Below are positions 16,373 through 22,880 of a DNA stretch of 27,981 nt, in pieces; position 1 is the first letter of the stretch; each line of letters opens with the position of its first letter. Under the pieces are notes generated by a model, which did not search any database, had not been told where the DNA came from, and saw nothing but the letters and a program-made list of their open reading frames with translations. Origin of the DNA: an uncultured Dorea sp. (GTDB lineage: Bacteria; Bacillota; Clostridia; Lachnospirales; Lachnospiraceae); the NCBI GenBank assembly GCA_910585725.1, contig CAJUFA010000038.1, forward strand, positions 1-27,981, read 5' to 3'. Position numbers and translations under genes: made by a program.

Positions 16373-17236
16373 TTATGAATGTGATTCCGGCATATCCGTA
16401 AGCCGGATGAATAATTTCTGCAGATCCATCCTGGAGATCTCAAGACCAGATGGCATATCCGGATCCGGAGTACCTATGATGCAGGCAGTCTTAAGTCCGC
16501 CCAGAGATTCTGTGCCGATAACGTTCTTAGTCTGTATGTAGCCGTCTATCTGCACCGCGGGGCCGCTGACACAGTAACCGCTGGCAAGCAGTTCCTCAAG
16601 GGATTCGCTGCGGATGATCTGTCCGTTCTTGATTATAACGACCCGTTCTATGATATTTGCCGCTTCTTCGATCAGGTGTGTGGAGATGACGGCGGTAAAG
16701 GGCCGTTCGGCATATTTCTCAATCAGGGCTTTATAGAAAAGCTCTCTGTGGTAAGCGTCTAAGCCAAGCACCGGTTCGTCAAGGAATACGAAGGGAACGT
16801 TGACGGACAGTGCGACGATATTCTTGAAGATGGACTGATAACCGGTTGAGAGACTTTTGATCTTCTTCTTTTGCGGCAGTTCAAAAAGTTTGCTTAGTTT
16901 CCCGGCATAATCCATATCAAAGTCCGGATAGAATACCTTGCTCCATTTGAATGCGTCCTTCACCTTCATGCTTTCCGGATACAGATTGTTCTCGTTGGTG
17001 AGAAAGCATCGGGAGAGCGCGGCTGTGTTTTCGGTAAGCGTATCTCCGTCTAAGGTGACGGCGCCGCTGTCCGGAAACAGACGGTTGTTTATGATGTTCA
17101 GCAGCGTGGTCTTTCCGGCTCCGTTTCTGCCAAGAAGTCCGTAGATAGTATTTTCTTCAAAACGCAGGTTCACGTGGGTCAATGCTTTTGTATCCTTGAA
17201 TGTCTTGGATACGTCGGTCACTTCGATTCTGCTCAT
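16373..17236 (-). CDS. ABC transporter ATP-binding protein (YtrB-like)
   Basis: This 287-residue single-domain ATPase works with the ABC-2 permease downstream. Visible motifs are the Walker A GRNGAGKTT near residues 36-44, the Walker B FVFLDEPVLGLD, a switch His in ISTHLIEEA and an unusual signature LSTGYQS in place of LSGGQ. This weak signature is common in the YtrB/GntR-linked group. Its ATG overlaps the GntR stop by four bases (17233-17236), so the two are translationally coupled, and AAAGGGG precedes the start inside the gntR end. The C-terminal 70 residues form an accessory domain after ESLEELL. Confidence 0.9.
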   Translation of the reverse strand: MSRIEVTDVSKTFKDTKALTHVNLRFEENTIYGLLGRNGAGKTTLLNIINNRLFPDSGAVTLDGDTLTENTAALSRCFLTNENNLYPESMKVKDAFKWSKVFYPDFDMDYAGKLSKLFELPQKKKIKSLSTGYQSIFKNIVALSVNVPFVFLDEPVLGLDAYHRELFYKALIEKYAERPFTAVISTHLIEEAANIIERVVIIKNGQIIRSESLEELLASGYCVSGPAVQIDGYIQTKNVIGTESLGGLKTACIIGTPDPDMPSGLEISRMDLQKLFIRLTDMPESHS

Positions 17237-17601
17237 TGTGTAAATCCCCTTTCTATCATCGCGATGATCTCGTCGCTTGTGATGTTCAGTCTCTTTGCTT
17301 CGTCGATCAGCTTGCTTATGTAATTATTAAAGAACTGATCCTGTCTCTTTTTCTGTAGTTGGCTTACGGCCCCTTTTGATACGAACATGCCGACCCCCCT
17401 CCTTTTAAATATGATTCCTTCGTCCACCAGCAGATTGATGCCTTTAAGCGCCGTGGCGGGATTGATCTTATATTTGACAGAGAATTCCGTGATGGAAGGT
17501 ATCTGGCTCTCTTCAGGGAAAGCTTTTGTTAAGATTCCGTCCTCTATGCCGTCGGCAATCTGAATGAAGATAGGTTTTTCTTGATCAAGGTTAAGTTTCA
17601 T
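17233..17601 (-). CDS. GntR-family regulator, YtrA subfamily
   Basis: This 122-residue repressor consists of a GntR winged-helix domain (residues about 8-77, with PIFIQIADGIEDGIL, IPSITEFSVKYKINPATALKGINLL and FKRRGVGMFV) and a short helical tail for dimer formation, the YtrA architecture. Such regulators usually repress their own operon. A good GGAGGAG site precedes the ATG. It heads the operon with the ATPase and ABC-2 permease. A consensus promoter and a dyad that looks like its operator lie directly upstream, so auto-repression is likely. The inducer is unknown. Confidence 0.92.
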   Translation of the reverse strand: MKLNLDQEKPIFIQIADGIEDGILTKAFPEESQIPSITEFSVKYKINPATALKGINLLVDEGIIFKRRGVGMFVSKGAVSQLQKKRQDQFFNNYISKLIDEAKRLNITSDEIIAMIERGFTQ

Positions 17602-17637
17602 AAAGCTCCTCCTTGTCCTGGTTACTTATGCGGTTAA

Positions 17638-17692
17638 TTAGTTGAGTAACTAACTATATGAGTATTAAATCACAGTTATCTCGAAATGTCAA
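17638..17692 (-). promoter_or_regulatory. Promoter and likely operator of the GntR-ABC operon
   Basis: Read leftward: TTGACA (17692-17687), 17 bases, TTTAAT (17669-17664). Just past the -10 lies the dyad TTAGTT-GAGT-AACTAA (17638-17653), well placed for a bound GntR dimer to block transcription start. The -35 box contains the stop codon of the upstream YwaF-like gene (17689-17691). Confidence 0.75.
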
Positions 17693-18339
17693 CAGAAATG
17701 TTTAGTCGATTCCAAAAATCGATTCCAAAAAAGATGCAGAATTCCCGCGCCGGTTACGATGGATGCAATATAGATCAGAATTCCCGCGTTATTTCCAAGA
17801 ATGCGGGCGATATCGCGGAAGACGACTTGTCCCATAGAATAATAAGGACTGATATAGAACATGTTAATCTTCCCATAAGAATGGAATAAGAGATTAAAAG
17901 ACGTCGCAGCCAGACAACATGCGGAGAAAAGGCATGCGCATTTCAGGAAGCCTTTTAGCGAACGGTCGGATTCTCGGGTCAGGCCGGCGCGAATACCCAG
18001 GAAGATCAGAAGAATATGCCAGGCAAATGAATGGAAGGTCAGGGGGAAATAGCCGTAGTACATGCCGCTGGTATCAAAGAATGTAAAGATACCGCCCAGA
18101 AGACCGAAGTCCATGAGGAAAGCGAGAAGAACGCCGCGTATTTTAGAAGAATTGCACCAGGGGAGGATCAGGCAGACATACATGGGGATGCTGCATAGCT
18201 GGAATGGAAAATGCCACCAGTTATAGGTTCCCTCGTTCATAATATAAGTAAGGCAGTATTGTTTCCAGATCTCGCTGATAAGCATCAGAAAACCACTGTA
18301 AAAAAAGAAATTATTATATAGCGTACTATGTTTATTCAT
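17689..18339 (-). CDS. YwaF-like (TIGR02206 type) integral membrane protein
   Basis: This 216-residue protein has about six to seven membrane helices. It shows the pattern NWWHFPFQLCSIPMYVCLILP, with His and Cys inside helices, then GVLLAFLMDFGLLGG and FHSFAWHILLIFLG, as in YwaF-like proteins whose function is unknown. GGGGGA precedes the ATG. The 3' end carries a 13-bp tandem duplication (17706-17731) that changes the reading of the last residues (NRFLESTKHFC). The stop codon lies inside the promoter of the GntR operon, so the two units touch. It is divergent from the DMT transporter. Confidence 0.75.
   Translation of the reverse strand: MNKHSTLYNNFFFYSGFLMLISEIWKQYCLTYIMNEGTYNWWHFPFQLCSIPMYVCLILPWCNSSKIRGVLLAFLMDFGLLGGIFTFFDTSGMYYGYFPLTFHSFAWHILLIFLGIRAGLTRESDRSLKGFLKCACLFSACCLAATSFNLLFHSYGKINMFYISPYYSMGQVVFRDIARILGNNAGILIYIASIVTGAGILHLFWNRFLESTKHFC
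17706..17731. repeat. 13-bp perfect tandem duplication at a gene end
   Basis: TCGATTCCAAAAA occurs twice back to back (17706-17718 and 17719-17731). Thirteen is not a multiple of three, so gain or loss of one copy shifts the frame of the last residues of the YwaF-like protein. It may also alter the distance to the promoter at 17692. Confidence 0.85.
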
Positions 18340-18401
18340 GTCAGTCCCCCATTTCAGTATCTCTTGGAAACATATTTATTATACACTTATATGGATAAAT
18401 A

Positions 18402-18410
18402 TGCTATAAT
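18402..18410 (+). promoter_or_regulatory. Extended -10 promoter of the DMT transporter
   Basis: TGCTATAAT (18402-18410) is a perfect extended -10 element. No good -35 is seen at the usual distance, which extended -10 promoters can tolerate. On the minus strand TATAAT (18383-18378) may serve the divergent YwaF-like gene, so the two promoters would lie back to back. Confidence 0.55.
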
Positions 18411-18421
18411 TACAAAATGTG

Positions 18422-18444
18422 CGCCGTATGGAGCGAAGACGGCG
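18422..18444 (+). other. Small hairpin in the DMT transporter leader
   Basis: CGCCGT (18422-18427) pairs with ACGGCG (18439-18444) across an 11-base loop, just after the expected transcription start. The leader is only about 65 bases and does not match a riboswitch I recognise. Confidence 0.35.
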
Positions 18445-18482
18445 GGTTTGGATATGATATAGTAACGAGGAGATAAAAGACC

Positions 18483-19397
18483 ATGAAAACAAAAAATGCA
18501 ATTCTATTAGTGGTAACCGCTTTTATCTGGGGAACTGCGTTTGTTGCCCAGAGCGTGGGAATGGATTACCTGGGACCATTTACATTTAACGGCGTCAGAA
18601 GCCTGATCGGGGGGATCGCGCTGCTTCCTTGCATCTGGCTTCTGGGAAGGATAAATGGGAAAAATGAGACGGAGAAAAGAGACGGCGGGGAAAGCCGGGA
18701 GAAGTTTGCACCGTCAGGCAGAAAGGATTTGGCAGTTGGGGGGATTGCCTGCGGCATGATGCTGTTCGGCGCCAGCAGCCTTCAGCAGATTGGAATTCAG
18801 TATACGACGGCGGGGAAGGCAGGATTTATTACAGCATTTTATATCGTGATCGTGCCGGTACTGGGGATCTTTCTTAGAAAGAAGATCGGCTGGAAGGTGT
18901 GGTTTGCGGTGGCCGTGGCTCTGGCGGGTCTGTATTTCCTGTGTATTACGGAGAGATTCACCATAGGAAAAGGGGATATCCTGATATTCCTGTGTGCGTT
19001 GGTATTCTCACTGCATATTCTTGTGATTGATTACTTTTCACCTAAGGTGGACGGGGTGAAGATGTCCTGTATCCAGTTCTTTGTGTGCGGGATTGCTTCT
19101 CTGCCATTTATGTTTGCCCTGGAGACGCCGAAGATAGGGGCAATGATTGCGGGATGGATGCCTTTGCTGTATGCCGGTGTGTTGTCCTGCGGTGTAGCGT
19201 ATACCCTGCAGATCATAGGGCAGAAGAATGTGAATCCTGCGATTGCCTCCCTGATCTTAAGCCTTGAATCCTGCTTCTCGGTACTGGCGGGATGGCTGGT
19301 TCTGGGAGAAAGGCTGTCTGTGAGGGAATCGGTTGGATGTGTACTGATGTTTGCTGCAATCATACTGGCGCAGCTGCCGGAGAAAAAGGAGGTTTGA
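18483..19397 (+). CDS. EamA/DMT superfamily transporter
   Basis: This 304-residue inner-membrane protein has ten predicted helices arranged as two EamA repeats. The first begins AFIWGTAFVAQSVGMDYLGP with FNGVRSL, and the second contains the conserved IASLILSLESCFSVLAGWLVLGERLS before the last helix. DMT members export or import amino acids and other small metabolites; the substrate cannot be read from sequence. A charged cytoplasmic loop (residues about 57-80, rich in Lys, Glu and Gly) sits between helices 2 and 3. ACGAGGAG lies upstream of the ATG. The ribosome site of dtd overlaps its last codons, so the two are coupled. Confidence 0.9.
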   Translation: MKTKNAILLVVTAFIWGTAFVAQSVGMDYLGPFTFNGVRSLIGGIALLPCIWLLGRINGKNETEKRDGGESREKFAPSGRKDLAVGGIACGMMLFGASSLQQIGIQYTTAGKAGFITAFYIVIVPVLGIFLRKKIGWKVWFAVAVALAGLYFLCITERFTIGKGDILIFLCALVFSLHILVIDYFSPKVDGVKMSCIQFFVCGIASLPFMFALETPKIGAMIAGWMPLLYAGVLSCGVAYTLQIIGQKNVNPAIASLILSLESCFSVLAGWLVLGERLSVRESVGCVLMFAAIILAQLPEKKEV

Positions 19398-19401
19398 TAA
19401 G

Positions 19402-19848
19402 ATGAGATTTGTAATTCAGAGAGTACTGGAAAGTGAAGTTAAGGTAGACGGAGAGGTTCTTGGAAGGATCGGCAGAGGATTCATGGTTCTGATCGGCGTG
19501 TGTGACTCCGATACGAAGGAAATCGCGGACAAGATGGTAAGGAAGATGCTCGGGCTGCGTATCTTTGAGGATGAACAGGGGAAGACGAACCTGTCGCTTG
19601 AAACGGTGGGAGGAGAGCTGCTCCTGATCTCGCAGTTTACCTTGTACGCCAACTGTAAGAAAGGAAACCGGCCAAGCTTTATCGAAGCAGGGGCGCCGGA
19701 CATGGCGGAAGAGATGTACGAGTACATCATTGGGAAATGTAAAGAACAGGTGCCGTCGGTAGAGCGGGGACGATTCGGCGCGGATATGAAAGTAAGCCTT
19801 GTCAATGACGGTCCCTTTACAATTATCCTGGATTCCGATACATTGTAG
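19402..19848 (+). CDS. dtd: D-aminoacyl-tRNA deacylase
   Basis: This 148-residue homodimeric enzyme removes D-amino acids (and mischarged glycine) from tRNA. The two diagnostic motifs are present: SQFTLYA at 77-83 and the cross-subunit Gly-cisPro motif NDGPFT at 135-140. The N-terminus MRFVIQRVLESEVKVDGEVLG is typical and the length is exact for the family. The frame is open further upstream, but AAAGGAGG is correctly spaced for ATG 19402. It overlaps functionally with the DMT gene (ribosome site inside that gene) and ends at a terminator 24 bases later. Confidence 0.96.
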   Translation: MRFVIQRVLESEVKVDGEVLGRIGRGFMVLIGVCDSDTKEIADKMVRKMLGLRIFEDEQGKTNLSLETVGGELLLISQFTLYANCKKGNRPSFIEAGAPDMAEEMYEYIIGKCKEQVPSVERGRFGADMKVSLVNDGPFTIILDSDTL

Positions 19849-19872
19849 AAGTTTAAACGGTTTTAAAGAAGG

Positions 19873-19895
19873 AGCTGCGTTTTCACGCAGCTTTT
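19873..19895 (+). terminator. Rho-independent terminator after dtd
   Basis: An 8-bp stem (AGCTGCGT 19873-19880, ACGCAGCT 19885-19892) with a TTTC loop is followed by TTTATC. The stem is GC-rich enough to work, and it closes the DMT-dtd unit. Confidence 0.8.
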
Positions 19896-19984
19896 ATCAT
19901 TTGTGGATGCATATAAATAGTTTGGTTATCTAATAAAATATCTATAAATTTTCCTATAATAATTTATAAAATTATGGAATAATG

Positions 19985-20030
19985 TTGACATATATGGTAA
20001 AAATATCTAGTATATTAGTTAGATATCTAA
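19985..20030 (+). promoter_or_regulatory. Promoter and palindromic operator of the MarR-ABC operon
   Basis: TTGACA (19985-19990), 17 bases, TAGTAT (20008-20013): a near-consensus promoter. Six bases downstream is the perfect 12-bp palindrome TTAGATATCTAA (20019-20030), a size and position typical for a MarR dimer site. Related ATATCTA or TTATCTA words recur at about 19927, 19938 and 20003, hinting at several half-sites. Auto-repression of the regulator and its exporter is the natural reading. Confidence 0.75.
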
Positions 20031-20102
20031 TGAATATCTGTGCTGTACTGTATGTTTAACGTTGTTAATGTTATCTTTTGATGGCAGAAGGGGGAAAGGG
20101 TA

Positions 20103-20603
20103 ATGAAGAACGTGGAGGATGCATCGGTATTTATTGTGCTGCATCAGTTGCTTCATCTAAGTAAATATCAGGCGATGAAACGGATGGAAATACTTGGACT
20201 TAAGCCGAGTCAGGCGGGGATCCTCTTCATACTTAACTGTGAAGGAGAGCTTTCGCAGCGCAGTCTGGCAGATAAGATCGGGATCAAGCCGCCGTCTATG
20301 ACGGTAGCCTTGCGGAAATTAGAAGAGCGGGGCTATATCAGAAAGGAACAGGATGAGAAGGATCAGAGGATCGTTCTCATCCGTCTCTCCGAGAAGGGGA
20401 GGGAGTGCATCGAATCGTTGAAGGGAATCATGTCGGATATGGAGGAGGTTCTGTATCAGGGAATTACCCCGGAAGAGATGATGCTGTTTCGGAGGCTTGT
20501 TCTGGAGATGAGAGAGAATCTGTTGGCGTCTAAGGATTTTAAGGGAATGGATTTTAAGACCATTATCGAAAAGACGGGACCGCCTATGCGGCATGATTTT
20601 TAA
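20103..20603 (+). CDS. MarR-family transcriptional regulator
   Basis: This 166-residue winged-helix dimer has the core LKPSQAGILFILNCEGELSQRSLADKIGIKPPSMTVALRKLEERGYI, then the wing KEQDEKDQRIVLIRLSEKG, residues about 35-105, flanked by helices for dimer contact. Such proteins usually repress efflux genes and release DNA on binding the exported drug or metabolite. AGGGGGAAAGGG precedes the ATG. It lies 47 bases upstream of the first ABC exporter subunit on the same strand, with a promoter and palindrome upstream, so it most likely controls itself and the pump. The inducer is unknown. Confidence 0.93.
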   Translation: MKNVEDASVFIVLHQLLHLSKYQAMKRMEILGLKPSQAGILFILNCEGELSQRSLADKIGIKPPSMTVALRKLEERGYIRKEQDEKDQRIVLIRLSEKGRECIESLKGIMSDMEEVLYQGITPEEMMLFRRLVLEMRENLLASKDFKGMDFKTIIEKTGPPMRHDF

Positions 20604-20650
20604 GAACTTATGCTATTAAACGCTTGTGATCAGGGAAGGAAAGGTGAGAT

Positions 20651-22879
20651 ATGCGAAAATTATTTAAATTCTTAACGCCCTACGGGGGCGCTATGCTGGC
20701 AATCCTGTGTGTGCTGATTGTCCAGGCTTATTGTGATCTGTCTCTGCCGACTTACACATCGGATATTGTAAATACAGGTATCCAGCAGAAGGGGATTGAT
20801 GAGAAGGTCCCTTATGAGATATCGGAGGAGGATTTCGAACATCTGCTGTTATTCGTCCCGGCGAAGGAGCAGGAGACGGTGAAGAATGCTTATCAGGAAA
20901 GTCAGGGGGTTTATGAATACGACGGAGCCGTCATGGAAATTAAGGAGGCGGTCAGAAACGACGGAGAAAAGCTGGAGGAGCTTTCCGAAATTCTTGGCAA
21001 ACCGATGCTTCTGTGCGCCGGATTTGATTCGGGCAATGAGTCTGCGGCGGAGATAGAAGAGCGGATGAAGGAGCAGCTGGAAGAGCAGCTGAGGGATCAG
21101 TTGGATGTCTACGACATGTTCGGTATGATGGAGGACGCGCAGAGAGAGGCTGTTATAAGTGAGATAGGGACTCAGTTCTCCGGCATGCCGGAGACTATGG
21201 CAGAGCAGTCCGCCGCAGTGTACATCGAGAATGTCTATAAAAACCTGGGAATTGACATTGACCGGAAGGAGATACATTACATTCTTAAGACAGGCGGGAA
21301 GATGCTTGCTCTTGCGGCTCTTGGGATGCTTGCGAGTATCCTGGTGGGGCTTCTCGCTTCACGGGTAGGAGCGCATGTGGGGCGCGGACTGAGAAAAGAT
21401 GTGTTCCGTAAGGTAGTAGGCTTCTCAAACGGAGAGTTTGATAAATTCTCGACGGCGTCTCTGATTACCAGGAGCACCAACGATATACAGCAGATCCAGC
21501 TTCTGACGGTGATGATCCTGCGCATGGTGCTGTATGCGCCGATTATGGCGGCGGGGGGAATTTTTAAAGTCTTGCGGACGAACGTGGATATGCTCTGGAT
21601 CATTGCGCTTGCGGTACTTATGATCGTTCTGGTTGTCGCCGTGTTATTTACCATCGTAATGCCGAAATTCCGGGTGGTACAGGACATGGTGGATCGCCTG
21701 AATCTGGTAAGCAGGGAGATCCTGACCGGACTTCCGGTCATCCGGGCGTTCAGTACAGAAGAATATGAGGAACAGCGGTTTGACAGGGCGAATCGGGATC
21801 TGACGCGGATTAATCTGTTTGTAAACCGTGCGATGACCTTTATGATGCCGGTGATGATGCTGATTATGAACGGTGTCGCCGTGCTTATCGTGTGGGTCGG
21901 CGGTCACAGTATCAACGAAGGAACAATGCAGGTGGGAGATATGATGGCGTTTATCCAATATACGATGCAGATTATCATGTCCTTCCTGATGATCTGTATG
22001 ATATCTGTTATGCTGCCAAGGGCTGCGGTGTCTGCGGAGCGTGTAGATGAGATTCTCATGAGCGATACCTTGATTCATGATCCGAAGGAACCGGTTTCTT
22101 TGGATAAAACAGAGAACGGCGCCGTGGTGTTTGATCATGTGTCCTTCCGTTATCCGGGAGCAGAAGAAGATGTGCTTAAGGATATCTCGTTTGCGGCGAA
22201 GCCCGGGCAGACGACGGCATTTATCGGGAGCACCGGAAGCGGCAAATCTACGCTGGTCAACTTAATTCCCAGATTCTATGATGTCACGGAAGGGCGGATC
22301 ATGATTAATGGAACGGATATCCGGGACATTACCCAGCATGAGCTGCGGGACAGGCTTGGATATGTGCCGCAGAAGGGGATTCTGTTCTCGGGAGACATCG
22401 CTTCGAATATCCTGTACGGCAATCCGGCGGGCAGTGAGGAAGAGATGAGAGAAGCGGCGGGGATTGCCCAGGCGGCAGAGTTTGTGGAAGAGAAGAAAGA
22501 AAAATATCATAGTCCCATCGCCCAGGGAGGAACAAATGTGTCCGGCGGGCAGAAGCAGAGACTGTCTATTGCAAGGGCAATTGCGAAGCAGCCCTCCGTA
22601 TATATCTTTGACGACAGTTTTTCGGCTCTGGATTATAAGACAGATGTGAAGCTTCGCAATGCACTGAAAGAGAAGACGAAGGAGAGTACGGTTCTGATCG
22701 TAGCGCAGAGAATCAGTACAATTCTGCATGCGGAGCAGATTATCGTGCTGGATGACGGAAGGATAGCGGGCAAGGGTACTCACCGGGAGCTTCTCAAGAA
22801 TTGTGAGGAATATTATCAGATTGCGAAGTCTCAGTTGTCTGAGAAAGAACTGGAAATCGACATGAAGGAGGCGGGATAA
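20651..22879 (+). CDS. Heterodimeric ABC exporter subunit 1 with degenerate ATP site and large extracellular insert
   Basis: This 742-residue fused membrane-plus-ATPase half-transporter is paired with the next gene. The first helix is near residues 12-32. A charged insert of about 150 residues follows (roughly 50-205, rich in Glu, Lys and Gln), presumably outside the cell, before the second helix. The ATPase domain has the Walker A GSTGSGKST (526-534) and an intact signature VSGGQ (630-634). However, the catalytic Glu after the Walker B Asp654 is Asp655 (IFDDS), and the switch His is Gln686 (VAQRIS). These changes mark the degenerate-site partner of asymmetric exporters of the TM287/288 or BmrCD kind. 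Substrate is unknown; drugs, lipids or peptides are possible. AAGGAAAGG precedes the start. Confidence 0.92.
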   Translation: MRKLFKFLTPYGGAMLAILCVLIVQAYCDLSLPTYTSDIVNTGIQQKGIDEKVPYEISEEDFEHLLLFVPAKEQETVKNAYQESQGVYEYDGAVMEIKEAVRNDGEKLEELSEILGKPMLLCAGFDSGNESAAEIEERMKEQLEEQLRDQLDVYDMFGMMEDAQREAVISEIGTQFSGMPETMAEQSAAVYIENVYKNLGIDIDRKEIHYILKTGGKMLALAALGMLASILVGLLASRVGAHVGRGLRKDVFRKVVGFSNGEFDKFSTASLITRSTNDIQQIQLLTVMILRMVLYAPIMAAGGIFKVLRTNVDMLWIIALAVLMIVLVVAVLFTIVMPKFRVVQDMVDRLNLVSREILTGLPVIRAFSTEEYEEQRFDRANRDLTRINLFVNRAMTFMMPVMMLIMNGVAVLIVWVGGHSINEGTMQVGDMMAFIQYTMQIIMSFLMICMISVMLPRAAVSAERVDEILMSDTLIHDPKEPVSLDKTENGAVVFDHVSFRYPGAEEDVLKDISFAAKPGQTTAFIGSTGSGKSTLVNLIPRFYDVTEGRIMINGTDIRDITQHELRDRLGYVPQKGILFSGDIASNILYGNPAGSEEEMREAAGIAQAAEFVEEKKEKYHSPIAQGGTNVSGGQKQRLSIARAIAKQPSVYIFDDSFSALDYKTDVKLRNALKEKTKESTVLIVAQRISTILHAEQIIVLDDGRIAGKGTHRELLKNCEEYYQIAKSQLSEKELEIDMKEAG

Positions 22880-22880
22880 T

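Noticed and set aside
18411..18482. Possible riboswitch before the DMT transporter
   Set aside because: The leader is too short and matches no riboswitch core I know; only a simple 6-bp hairpin is present.
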